From positions 1 to 7,913 of the forward strand of contig CAKROP010000081.1 of NCBI GenBank assembly GCA_934373375.1: a DNA stretch of 7,913 nt, in the 5' to 3' direction. The stretch comes from an uncultured Anaerosacchariphilus sp. (lineage in GTDB: Bacteria; Bacillota; Clostridia; Lachnospirales; Lachnospiraceae). Numbering within the stretch: position 1 is the first letter of the stretch; every line of letters starts with the position of its first letter. Made by a program: the position numbers and the translations under genes. Below, one piece after another: positions 1 through 6,624 of the stretch. Under the pieces are notes generated by a model that did not search any database, was not told the origin of the DNA, and saw nothing but the letters and a program-made list of their open reading frames with translations.

Positions 1-609
1 GTCATGATGATCTGCATTCCCAGTGCCTTTGGTCTGACTGCGCTTGGCGAGCCCATTCTCGACCTGCTGTCCTGGAATACCAATGAGATTGCGCCGAAGC
101 TGTTTTTGATTGGTTCTGCCTCTGTCATTTTCTATGGCCTGTCTACCCTGACGAATGGGATCCTGCAGGGTATTGATCGGATGCAGATTCCGGTGCGCAA
201 CGCCGTGATTGCGCTGGTGACCCATCTGCTCCTGATGATTGGTCTGGTGCAGTTTGGCAGGCTTCATATTTATGGTGTGGTGTTGGCCTATATGTTCTTC
301 GCCATCCTTATGTGTATCCTGAACGGAGCGGCTATCCGGAAGCATCTGGATTACCATCAGGAGATCAAACGAACCTTTTTGATTCCGGGCGTGTCATCTC
401 TGATTATGGCGCTGGCGGTATGGCTTCTGTACCAGCCCCTTCATAAAGTAATCGGGGTACGGATTTCTACGCTGCTGTGCCTGATTCTGGCTGTAATCAT
501 TTATGCGTTTTTCGTTCTGCTGCTGCATGGCATCACGGAGGAAGAGCTGAAAAGCTTTCCTAAGGGAAGAACGATTGTTCGCATATTGAAGAAGATCCAT
601 CTGATTTAA
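1..609 (+). CDS. SpoVB/MurJ-like polysaccharide (lipid-linked precursor) flippase, C-terminal fragment
   Basis: The reading frame is open from the first base, so the gene starts before the window; 202 residues are visible and a full SpoVB-type protein is about 500-550. The fragment holds five or six hydrophobic membrane segments (about residues 1-24, 33-58, 66-86, 88-112, 126-147 and 154-177). It ends in a short basic cytoplasmic tail containing TEEELKSFPKGR and ILKKIHLI, which is typical of the C-terminus of Firmicutes SpoVB-like members of the MATE/MVF (MOP) transporter superfamily. These inner-membrane proteins are thought to flip lipid-linked glycan precursors; B. subtilis SpoVB acts in spore cortex synthesis. 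The sporulation role is inferred from family resemblance, since vegetative MurJ-like or other polysaccharide flippases have similar C-termini. A terminator-like hairpin follows the stop codon within 20 bases. Confidence 0.8.
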   Translation, partial: VMMICIPSAFGLTALGEPILDLLSWNTNEIAPKLFLIGSASVIFYGLSTLTNGILQGIDRMQIPVRNAVIALVTHLLLMIGLVQFGRLHIYGVVLAYMFFAILMCILNGAAIRKHLDYHQEIKRTFLIPGVSSLIMALAVWLLYQPLHKVIGVRISTLLCLILAVIIYAFFVLLLHGITEEELKSFPKGRTIVRILKKIHLI

Positions 610-625
610 AAGAAGTTGTGCATTG

Positions 626-671
626 AAAACCCTTCTTTTTGGACATACTGTTCAAAAAAGGAGGGTTTTTT
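626..671 (+). terminator. Terminator-like hairpin containing the downstream Shine-Dalgarno sequence
   Basis: The left arm AAAACCCTTCTTTTT (626-640) pairs with the right arm AAAAAGGAGGGTTTT (655-669) over 15 bp with one G-T wobble and a 14-nt loop. The right arm runs into six T residues (666-671). This is the form of a rho-independent terminator for the spoVB-like gene ending at 609. The right arm also contains AAGGAGGG, the only good ribosome binding site for the ATG at 672. The same structure could therefore end transcription and hide the SD on read-through transcripts. The pairing is seen directly; function is inferred. The A/T-rich outer pairs make it weaker than a GC-rich terminator. Confidence 0.65.
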
Positions 672-1118
672 ATGGCAAAACGATTTCTGGCGGCAATGGC
701 CGGGATCGCGTTCCTGATGACACTGGCCTATTATTCCGGTAGTCTCAGGTCGGAGCGGGCCATGGAGCAGGAAAAGGAGCGGCTGCTGGCGCAGATCGAG
801 AGTCTGGAGCTTCTGACGAAAGCTCAGACCGCTACGCCCGGGGACAGCGTGCAGGCGGACACCGCTGCGTCCGGGGGCAAAAAGACACAGGTGAAAATGG
901 AAGAAAACGGAAGTGAAGAGCCTGCAGAGTTCCGCTTTTTCATAAAAGAAGCCGACGGTCTGGTCAACATTTACCGGGAAGACGGAACCACCCTGTATGA
1001 GACGACGGATATCCCGGTTTCCCTGCTGCCGGAGGCCCTGCGACAGGAAATACAGGCCGGGAAGGGCGTGGCCACGGAGCAGGAGCTTTATGATTTCTTG
1101 GAGAATTACTCCAGTTAA
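672..1118 (+). CDS. Small membrane-anchored protein with BofC C-terminal-like domain
   Basis: A 148-residue protein of unknown function. It has a basic start (MAKR), one membrane segment or uncleaved signal anchor at about residues 5-22, a charged probable coiled coil (about 26-50), a low-complexity linker rich in T/A/G/S/D/E (about 51-85), and a compact C-terminal region (about 87-148). That region contains FFIKEADGLVNIYREDG, then YETTDIPVSLLPEALRQEI, G132, and finally ELYDFLENY. The pattern 'lkE.dG.vaVY...yETTdIpv..LP..' is characteristic of the BofC C-terminal fold; in B. subtilis BofC regulates SpoIVB signalling during sporulation. The topology implies the domain lies outside the membrane. 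ATG 672 was chosen over an in-frame ATG at 639 because AAGGAGGG lies 7 nt upstream, and the earlier start would place the terminator hairpin inside the gene. Domain assignment is by eye; the biological role is unknown. Confidence 0.75.
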   Translation: MAKRFLAAMAGIAFLMTLAYYSGSLRSERAMEQEKERLLAQIESLELLTKAQTATPGDSVQADTAASGGKKTQVKMEENGSEEPAEFRFFIKEADGLVNIYREDGTTLYETTDIPVSLLPEALRQEIQAGKGVATEQELYDFLENYSS

Positions 1119-1120
1119 AC

Positions 1121-1149
1121 TTGCTATTCCGGCCATTATGGTGTAAAGT
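1121..1149 (+). promoter_or_regulatory. Candidate sigma-A promoter for the proB operon
   Basis: TTGCTA (1121-1126) and TAAAGT (1144-1149) are separated by 17 bp, and each matches four of six positions of the housekeeping consensus. Transcription would start near 1156, just before the inverted repeat at 1162-1185. This is the only gap of any size before the long run of packed genes, so a promoter is expected here, but the boxes are moderate and no start site is proven. Confidence 0.35.
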
Positions 1150-1161
1150 TAAGTGAGTTAA

Positions 1162-1185
1162 AGAGTTACTGTTTACAGTAACTCT
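1162..1185. promoter_or_regulatory. Perfect 10-bp inverted repeat upstream of proB
   Basis: AGAGTTACTG (1162-1171) and CAGTAACTCT (1176-1185) are exact reverse complements around a TTTA loop. No T-run follows, so it is not an intrinsic terminator. It lies 21 nt before the proB start and about 7 nt before the SD, in the predicted 5' leader. It could be a dimeric repressor or activator operator, or an mRNA hairpin near the ribosome binding site. The sequence is too short for a T-box leader and shows none of its conserved elements. Confidence 0.5.
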
Positions 1186-1206
1186 GCAAGCAGAGGACAA
1201 AATGAC

Positions 1207-2058
1207 ATGAATACAGACTACAGAGAAAAGATAAAAAACAAAAAACGCATTGTGGTAAAGGTGGGAACCTCTTCCCTGATTCATAAGGAGACGGGGAGCC
1301 TGGATCTTATCAAGGTGGAGCATCTGGTGCGGGAGCTGTCGGATCTGCATAACCGGGGCAAGGATGTGATTCTGGTCACATCCGGAGCTATCGGCGTGGG
1401 CAGGAAGGCAGCCGGGCTTCAGGAGAAGCCGGAGAGCATCCCCATGAAGCAGGCCTGCGCAGCCATCGGACAGGCGAGACTGATGATGATCTATCAGAAA
1501 TTTTTCGCTGAATATAATCAGGTGGCAGCCCAGATTCTGATGACACGCAACACCATGATCAACCTGAAAAACCGCAGGCATGCCCAGGATACCTTCGCGG
1601 AGCTTCTGGAGCTTGGAGCGATTCCTGTCGTCAACGCCAATGACAGTATCTCTACTTTTGAGATTCTCCACGGTGATAACGACACCCTGTCGGCCATTGT
1701 GGCTTCCCTGGTGGACGCGGATCTTCTGATCCTGCTGTCCGACATCAACGGTCTCTATACGGATAACCCGAACACAAACCCGAATGCGGAGTTTGTGCCC
1801 TTTGTGGAGTATCTGGATGAGGAGCTGATGGGCATGGGGCATGACGCGGTGAGCTCGGTGGGAACCGGCGGCATGGCGACCAAGCTTATCGCGGCGGAGC
1901 TTGCCACAGCGGCGGGAGCCGATATGCTGATTGCCAATGGCGGTGATATGAGTGTCATTCACAAAATCGTGAACGGGGAGAAGTACGGCACTTTCTTTCA
2001 GGCACATAAGGATGAATCCTTTGATTTAAAGACATTTCTGGAGGCGCATTTTTCATGA
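1207..2058 (+). CDS. proB: Glutamate 5-kinase (no PUA domain)
   Basis: Catalyses the ATP-dependent phosphorylation of L-glutamate to gamma-glutamyl phosphate, the first committed step of proline synthesis in the cytoplasm. The 283-residue protein is an amino-acid-kinase fold with the expected motifs: VVKVGTSSL with K18, VTSGAIGVG (57-65), NANDS (143-147), GDNDTLSA (156-163), SDINGLYTDNP (from 178) and GTGGMATK (219-226). It lacks the roughly 100-residue C-terminal PUA domain of the E. coli enzyme (367 aa), as do many Firmicutes homologues, so it is short by family type rather than truncated. The SD AGAGGA lies about 9 nt before ATG 1207. Its stop codon overlaps the start of the patatin gene as ATGA. 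Its usual partner proA is three genes downstream at 3715. Feedback control by proline is known for the family, but its allosteric details cannot be read here. Confidence 0.95.
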   Translation: MNTDYREKIKNKKRIVVKVGTSSLIHKETGSLDLIKVEHLVRELSDLHNRGKDVILVTSGAIGVGRKAAGLQEKPESIPMKQACAAIGQARLMMIYQKFFAEYNQVAAQILMTRNTMINLKNRRHAQDTFAELLELGAIPVVNANDSISTFEILHGDNDTLSAIVASLVDADLLILLSDINGLYTDNPNTNPNAEFVPFVEYLDEELMGMGHDAVSSVGTGGMATKLIAAELATAAGADMLIANGGDMSVIHKIVNGEKYGTFFQAHKDESFDLKTFLEAHFS

Positions 2059-2918
2059 AAAAAGCAGGAATGGTACTGGAGGGCGGCGGCACAAGAGGCG
2101 TATTTACAGCCGGCGTGCTGGACTATTTTATGGAACAGGGCATGTATCTGCCCTATGTCATCGGCGTATCGGCAGGCGCCTGCAATGCAGTAGACTATGC
2201 GTCACACCAGCCGGGCCGGATGAAGCTGTGCACGATTGATTTTCTGGAGGCCGGAAGCTATGTGGGCCTCAAGTCCTTGGTGAAAACTCACAGCCTGTTT
2301 AACATGGATTTGATCTTTGATATATTTCCCAATAAGATCATTCCCTTTGATTATGACACATACTTTTCTTCCGGCATGGAGTGCATTCTGACAGCTACCA
2401 ACGCTCTGACCGGCAAGGCTGAGTATCTGTCGGAGAAAAGCGACCGGCAGCGGCTGATGACTATCTGCCGGGCTTCGTCCAGTCTCCCGGTGGTATCGCC
2501 CATTGTGGATGTGGACGGCATTCCTATGGTGGACGGCGGCGTGGCGGATTCCGTGCCCATTCGCAAGGCCCTGCACGACGGGGTGAAGAAGCCTGTTATC
2601 ATTCTCACAAGACAGGCGGGCTACCGGAAAGCGCCTGCAAAGAAGACGCTGAAAATGGCTCAGATCATGTATCAGAAGTATCCGAATCTGATTCGTGCCA
2701 TCAAATATCGGGCTTACTATTACAATCGTACCATGGAACTTATCGAGGATCTGGAAAACCGGGGACATGTTTTTGTGATCCGGCCTCAGGTTCCAGTGGT
2801 CAAGAATACCGAAAATCACGCAGAAGTATTAACAGATTTTTACAACCATGGCTATGAATACGCAAAGGATATTTTTGAACAGGCAGCGTCCTTTGCGGGA
2901 TGGGAAGGAGATAAATAA
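2055..2918 (+). CDS. Patatin-like phospholipase / acyl hydrolase
   Basis: A 287-residue cytoplasmic serine hydrolase of the patatin family, resembling the bacterial YjjU type. Visible motifs in order are the glycine-rich oxyanion loop EGGGTRG (9-15), the nucleophile elbow GVSAG (37-41) with Ser39, and the Asp of the Ser-Asp dyad in VDGGVADSVP (Asp160). The C-terminal 100 residues (KYPNLIRAIKYRAYYYN region, then VFVIRPQ) match the accessory region seen in YjjU-like proteins. The family cleaves acyl chains from lipids; the substrate here is unknown. Its ATG overlaps the proB stop (ATGA), and GGAGG at 2040-2044 lies in the end of proB, so translation is probably coupled. B. subtilis carries a patatin gene (ylbK) next to ylbJ, which makes its presence near ylbJ here notable, though orthology is not established. 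No signal peptide is visible. Confidence 0.88.
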   Translation: MKKAGMVLEGGGTRGVFTAGVLDYFMEQGMYLPYVIGVSAGACNAVDYASHQPGRMKLCTIDFLEAGSYVGLKSLVKTHSLFNMDLIFDIFPNKIIPFDYDTYFSSGMECILTATNALTGKAEYLSEKSDRQRLMTICRASSSLPVVSPIVDVDGIPMVDGGVADSVPIRKALHDGVKKPVIILTRQAGYRKAPAKKTLKMAQIMYQKYPNLIRAIKYRAYYYNRTMELIEDLENRGHVFVIRPQVPVVKNTENHAEVLTDFYNHGYEYAKDIFEQAASFAGWEGDK

Positions 2919-3143
2919 ATGGATCCACAGAAGATTGCGCGCATCAACGAGCTGTACCGCCGTTCCAAGGCGGAGGGCCTGACTGATGCGGAAAAGAAGG
3001 AGCAGAAGCTTCTGCGCCTGGAATATATCGAGGCCGTCCGCATGAACCTGCGCGGACAGCTGAACAATATTGATATTAAGGAGCAGGACGGCAGCGTCGT
3101 AAATCTGGGTGAAAAATATGATGCAAACAGAAAAGGAAACTAA
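2919..3143 (+). CDS. DUF896 (UPF0291/YnzC-family) small protein
   Basis: A 74-residue soluble protein. Residues about 4-66 fit the DUF896 pattern: KIARINELYRRSK, then EGLTDAEKKEQ, LRLEYIEA, and R.NLRGQLNNIDI followed by DG. In solved family members this region forms a two-helix hairpin. The biochemical function is unknown; in B. subtilis YnzC is encoded in the SOS-regulated yneA region, but nothing here suggests LexA control. The start ATG 2919 directly follows the patatin stop (2916-2918), with a strong SD GGAAGGAG at 2903-2910. Its end overlaps the beginning of the folate gene by about 26 nt. Family assignment is confident, function is not. Confidence 0.9.
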   Translation: MDPQKIARINELYRRSKAEGLTDAEKKEQKLLRLEYIEAVRMNLRGQLNNIDIKEQDGSVVNLGEKYDANRKGN

Positions 3144-3714
3144 AAAAGCTTTAAAGAAGGCCTTGCGAAAAGAGATCAAGGCACTGCGGGCGGCTCACAC
3201 GGACGAACAGATTCATGAGCTGAGTCTGGGCGTGCGGGATCAGGTGCTGACCCTGCAGGAATACCGGCAGGCGGAGGTGATCTACGCTTACGTGGACTGT
3301 AAGCATGAGGTGGAGACCTCTGATATCATCCGGGCGGCCTGGGCTGACGGCAAACGGGTGGCTGTCCCAAAGGTACTGGGACAGGATATGAAGTTCTTCT
3401 ATATCACTTCTCTGGAAAATGATCTGGAGGAGGGGTATTACGGAATCCGGGAGCCTTACGAAAAGCACGCGGCAAATGAAAGCGGAGACGAGGAAAAAGC
3501 CCTGATGCTGATGCCTGGCGTGGCTTTCGATGAGGAACGGCACCGGATCGGTTACGGCGGAGGCTTTTACGACCGTTTCCTGGAGGCGCATCCGAAGCTT
3601 TCCAGAGTGGCGCTGGCCTTTGAATTTCAGGTAAAAGAAAGCGTTCCTTATGAAGCGTTTGATATCTGTCCGGAGAAAATCGTGACAGAGAAACGGGTAA
3701 TCGGGAGGAAATAG
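3118..3714 (+). CDS. fthC: 5-formyltetrahydrofolate cyclo-ligase (MTHFS)
   Basis: Converts 5-formyl-THF plus ATP to 5,10-methenyl-THF (EC 6.3.3.2), recovering folate for one-carbon metabolism and purine synthesis in the cytoplasm. The 198-residue protein shows the family signatures: a basic N-terminal helix (KKALRKEIKALR), the VPKV motif (83-86), YGIREP, PGVAFDEE, and the glycine-rich loop RIGYGGGFYDRFL (143-155), which binds the phosphate and folate. Length is normal for the family. The start is uncertain: GTG 3109, ATG 3118 and ATG 3121 are in frame. GGTGA (3108-3112) can serve as SD for either ATG, so 3118 is preferred. The gene begins inside the DUF896 gene and ends directly before the proA start, which suggests coupled translation. 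Confidence 0.92.
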   Translation: MMQTEKETKKALKKALRKEIKALRAAHTDEQIHELSLGVRDQVLTLQEYRQAEVIYAYVDCKHEVETSDIIRAAWADGKRVAVPKVLGQDMKFFYITSLENDLEEGYYGIREPYEKHAANESGDEEKALMLMPGVAFDEERHRIGYGGGFYDRFLEAHPKLSRVALAFEFQVKESVPYEAFDICPEKIVTEKRVIGRK

Positions 3715-4956
3715 ATGACATTAGAGTGTATTGGACAGAAAGCAAAGGAAGCGGAACCGATTCTCCGGGTCATGACCCGGGAGGAGAAAGACAGGGTACT
3801 TTTGAAGGCGGCAGAGCTTCTTGTAAGCGAGCAGGAAAAGATCCTTGCAGCCAATGAAAAAGATATGGAAGCGGGACAGGAGCGCGGCATGAAGCCGGGA
3901 CTTCTGGATAGGCTGAAATTGACCGAAGATCGCATCGCGGGCATGGCGGAAGGTCTTCGCCAGATTGCGGACTTACCGGATCCGGTGGGCGAAGTCATGA
4001 AGGACTGGGTGCCGGAAAATGGCCTGCATATCCGTCAGGTGCGGGTGCCTCTCGGCGTCATCGGTATCATTTACGAAGCCCGGCCCAATGTGACTGCGGA
4101 CGCCTTCGGACTTTGCTTCAAGACCGGCAATCCGGTGGTGCTGCGGGGCGGAAGCGACGCGATTCATTCCAATCAGGCCATCACCGAGGTGCTGCAGCAG
4201 GCATTAACAGCCTGTGGCTGCCCGGAAAGTGCTATCCAGCTTCTGACGGATACCAGCCGGGAGACGGCTGCGGCCTTTATGAAGCTGAACCGGTACATAG
4301 ATGTGCTGATTCCCAGAGGAAGTGCCGGGTTAATCGCCACCGTTGTCAACAACAGTACGATTCCGGTCATTGAGACAGGATCCGGTAACTGTCACATCTA
4401 TGTGGATGAAACGGCGGATCTCGAGATGGCCGTGAATATTGTATACAATGCCAAGACACAGCGCATTGGCGTCTGCAATGCCTGCGAGTCTCTGGTGGTG
4501 AACCGTAAGGTGAAAGACACATTTCTGCCTCTGTTGGCAAAGAAGCTTCAGGAGAAGCAAGTGGAGCTTCGCGGAGATAAAGCAGCCAGAGAAACAGTTC
4601 CTATGACGGCAGCAACAGAGGAAGACTGGGGTACGGAGTATCTGGATTACATTCTTTCTGTGAAGACCGTAGATACTGTAGAGGAAGCCATTGCCCATAT
4701 CAATCGTTATAATACCGGACATTCCGAAGCAATTATCACAGAAAATCAGGAACATGCAGAGAAGTTTTTAAAGGAAGTGGATGCAGCGGCAGTCTATGTA
4801 AATGCTTCGACCCGCTTTACGGACGGCTTTGAGTTCGGCTTTGGCGCGGAGATCGGCATCAGTACCCAGAAGCTGCACGCCAGAGGTCCCATGGGTCTTG
4901 TGGCGCTTACTTCTTACAAATACGAGATTACCGGCCATGGCCAGGTAAGGGGGTAA
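3715..4956 (+). CDS. proA: Gamma-glutamyl phosphate reductase
   Basis: Reduces gamma-glutamyl phosphate with NADPH to glutamate-5-semialdehyde, which cyclises to pyrroline-5-carboxylate; this is the second step of proline synthesis. The 413-residue length is typical. It belongs to the aldehyde dehydrogenase superfamily, and motifs include [17 protein letters not shown] (R123 in ARPNV), [31 protein letters not shown] (around 220-230) and the active-site block [12 protein letters not shown] with the predicted catalytic Cys254. The C-terminal [21 protein letters not shown] is also standard. It starts immediately after the fthC stop with SD GGGAGGAA at 3702-3709. ProB and ProA act in sequence on an unstable intermediate, so co-expression from one operon makes sense despite the three intervening genes. 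No proC is in the window. Confidence 0.96.
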   Translation: MTLECIGQKAKEAEPILRVMTREEKDRVLLKAAELLVSEQEKILAANEKDMEAGQERGMKPGLLDRLKLTEDRIAGMAEGLRQIADLPDPVGEVMKDWVPENGLHIRQVRVPLGVIGIIYEARPNVTADAFGLCFKTGNPVVLRGGSDAIHSNQAITEVLQQALTACGCPESAIQLLTDTSRETAAAFMKLNRYIDVLIPRGSAGLIATVVNNSTIPVIETGSGNCHIYVDETADLEMAVNIVYNAKTQRIGVCNACESLVVNRKVKDTFLPLLAKKLQEKQVELRGDKAARETVPMTAATEEDWGTEYLDYILSVKTVDTVEEAIAHINRYNTGHSEAIITENQEHAEKFLKEVDAAAVYVNASTRFTDGFEFGFGAEIGISTQKLHARGPMGLVALTSYKYEITGHGQVRG

Positions 4957-4959
4957 TAC

Positions 4960-5523
4960 ATGAGAGTAATAGCAGGAACAGCCCGGAGTATGCCGCTGAA
5001 ATGCATTGAGGGGCTGGATACCAGACCGACCACCGATCGAATTAAGGAAACTTTATTTAACATACTGCAGCCGGAGATCCCGGGCTGCCGGTTTCTGGAT
5101 CTCTTTGGCGGAAGCGGAGCTATCGGTATCGAGGCCTTAAGCCGGGGTGCGGATTTCGCGGCCTTTGCGGAAAATAACCGGAAGGCTTATGACTGCATCA
5201 GCGACAATCTGGTCTTTACGAAGCTCGATGACCGGGCGCGGGTATTTTTTATGGACGCTTTGGGAGCGCTTCGGGTGCTGGAGGGCGAAGAGCCCTTCGA
5301 TATCATTTTCCTGGATCCGCCCTATGGAAAGGGACTGGAGCGGGATGTACTTGGTTACCTTCAAAATTCCAGCCTGATGACTGCCGATACAACCATTATT
5401 CTGGAGGCGTCGCTGAATGAAGAGACAGACTGGATTGAAGATCTGGGCTACCGGATCCGCAAGGTGAAAAAATACAAGACGAATAAGCATCTCTTTATCG
5501 AGATGGATGAGGATGACGAATGA
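4960..5523 (+). CDS. rsmD: 16S rRNA (guanine(966)-N(2))-methyltransferase
   Basis: Transfers a methyl group from S-adenosylmethionine to N2 of G966 of 16S rRNA during small-subunit assembly. The 187-residue protein has the family start [10 protein letters not shown], a substrate-region motif [16 protein letters not shown], the SAM-binding loop [18 protein letters not shown] (from D47) and the catalytic DPPY (119-122) of N2/N6 methyltransferases. Length matches the RsmD family. The SD AAGGGGG (4947-4953) overlaps the end of proA and its stop is 3 nt before this ATG. It overlaps coaD by ATGA at 5520-5523. The rsmD-coaD pairing is conserved across Firmicutes (ylbH-ylbI in B. subtilis), which supports the call. 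Confidence 0.94.
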   Translation: MRVIAGTARSMPLKCIEGLDTRPTTDRIKETLFNILQPEIPGCRFLDLFGGSGAIGIEALSRGADFAAFAENNRKAYDCISDNLVFTKLDDRARVFFMDALGALRVLEGEEPFDIIFLDPPYGKGLERDVLGYLQNSSLMTADTTIILEASLNEETDWIEDLGYRIRKVKKYKTNKHLFIEMDEDDE

Positions 5524-6008
5524 TTAGAGCAATTTATGCAGGAAGCTTTGACCCGGTGACGAAAGGACATCTGGATGTGATTGTCCGCGCTTCCCGGATC
5601 GTGGACGAGCTGGTGGTGGGTGTCTTAAACAACCGTGCCAAAACTCCGTTGTTTTCTGTGGAAGAACGTGTTAAGATGTTAGAAGAAGTCACAAAGGAAT
5701 ATCCGAATATCAAGATTCGCTCCTTTACGGGACTTCTGGTAGATTTTGCGAAGGAATGCGAAGCCCATATTATCGTGCGCGGCCTGCGGGCGATCACGGA
5801 CTTCGATTATGAGCTGCAGATGGCCCAGACCAATCGGATCATGAGTCCGGATCTGGATACGCTGTTTCTTACGACCAGCCTGGAATACGCTTACCTTAGT
5901 TCTACGACGGTCAAGGAGGTGGCAGCCTTCGGCGGCGATATTTCCGCTTTTGTACCGCCCTATGTGGAAGAAAAAATCCGGGAGCGGATGAAGGAGCGTT
6001 ACGCGTAA
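5520..6008 (+). CDS. coaD: Phosphopantetheine adenylyltransferase
   Basis: Adenylates 4'-phosphopantetheine to dephospho-CoA, the penultimate step of coenzyme A synthesis. The 162-residue protein is a nucleotidyltransferase with the [11 protein letters not shown] motif (TKGH at 14-17, His17 in the ATP site), the family block [20 protein letters not shown] (from R87), and [14 protein letters not shown] near the ATP-binding helix. Length is typical. The start overlaps the rsmD stop by 4 nt, and GAGGA at 5509-5513 gives a usable SD with 6-nt spacing. The enzyme is hexameric and feedback-inhibited by CoA in studied relatives. Nothing unusual is seen in the sequence. Confidence 0.97.
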   Translation: MIRAIYAGSFDPVTKGHLDVIVRASRIVDELVVGVLNNRAKTPLFSVEERVKMLEEVTKEYPNIKIRSFTGLLVDFAKECEAHIIVRGLRAITDFDYELQMAQTNRIMSPDLDTLFLTTSLEYAYLSSTTVKEVAAFGGDISAFVPPYVEEKIRERMKERYA

Positions 6009-6039
6009 CTAAAATGGAAATAGAGAGGAGAACGGTTTT

Positions 6040-6624
6040 ATGAGCAGCAAGATCGAACAGATCATCGAGGAGATCGAGGAGTACATTGACGGCTGCAAGC
6101 CGCAGACATTATCAAAGACGAATATCATTGTCAATAAAGAGGAGATTGAAGAGCTGCTGCGGGAGCTTCGCATGAAGACTCCGGAGGAGATCAAACGTTA
6201 TCAGAAAGTGCTGGCTAACCGGGACGCCATTCTGGCGGACGCCCAGGCGAAGGCAGACGCGATTATCAAGGAGGCCAATATACATACGACCGAATTGATC
6301 AACGAGCATGAGATCATGCAGCAGGCGTATGTACAGGCCAATGAAATTATGGCAGCCGCGGAAGCAGAGGCACAGAAGCGTCTGGATGCAGCCACCATCG
6401 AAGCCAATAACTTCCGTATGCAGGCCATGCGCTACACCGACGATATGCTGGGCAATCTGCAGAATCTGGTTCGCCAGACTATGGAAGGACACGCAGCACG
6501 CTATGAATCTATGATGAACTCTCTGAATAATTTCAACGAGATTCTGGCAAGCAACCGGGCAGAGTTAGGACCGGCTATCTCAACAGAACAGCCGGAAGAG
6601 GAAGCGCCAAAGGAAGATCAGTAA
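6040..6624 (+). CDS. Conserved coiled-coil (DivIVA-like / 'ATPase subunit'-like) protein
   Basis: A 194-residue soluble, mostly helical protein of unknown function. Residues 1-20 are acidic helix, 24-47 hold the block KTNIIVNKEEIEELLRELR, and about 50-145 form a long Ala/Glu/Gln-rich coiled coil. An imperfect internal repeat is visible: ILADAQAKADAIIKEA (64-79) resembles IMAAAEAEAQKRLDAA (103-118). Residues 146-172 contain a Met/Asn-rich segment, and the tail 178-194 is acidic and disordered. Such proteins in Clostridia are often labelled V-type ATPase subunit-like or F0F1 subunit B-like, but there is no membrane segment and no ATPase gene nearby, so a DivIVA-like scaffold is more plausible. 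SD AGAGAGGAG (6022-6030) is strong. It follows coaD by 31 nt. Its last 50 nt overlap the 3' end of ylbJ on the other strand. Confidence 0.82.
   Translation: MSSKIEQIIEEIEEYIDGCKPQTLSKTNIIVNKEEIEELLRELRMKTPEEIKRYQKVLANRDAILADAQAKADAIIKEANIHTTELINEHEIMQQAYVQANEIMAAAEAEAQKRLDAATIEANNFRMQAMRYTDDMLGNLQNLVRQTMEGHAARYESMMNSLNNFNEILASNRAELGPAISTEQPEEEAPKEDQ

Noticed and set aside
1119..1206. Proline T-box riboswitch or leader-peptide attenuator before proB
   Set aside because: The gap is only 88 nt, too short for a T-box leader, with no conserved T-box sequence, no terminator T-run and no Pro-rich leader frame.
964..2007. Long open frame (about 347 codons) on the minus strand over proB and the preceding gene
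   Set aside because: It lies antisense to a clearly real proB, has no recognisable domain, is rich in His/Gln/Leu/Arg as expected for reverse-strand reading, and crosses an intergenic region. It is a shadow of codon bias.
4933..4942. GGCCATGGCC palindrome near the end of proA
   Set aside because: A 10-bp palindrome inside coding sequence with no repeat partner or context; likely chance.
6040..6624. V-type or F-type ATPase subunit
   Set aside because: Resemblance is limited to an Ala/Glu-rich coiled coil; there is no membrane helix and no other ATPase genes in the neighbourhood.
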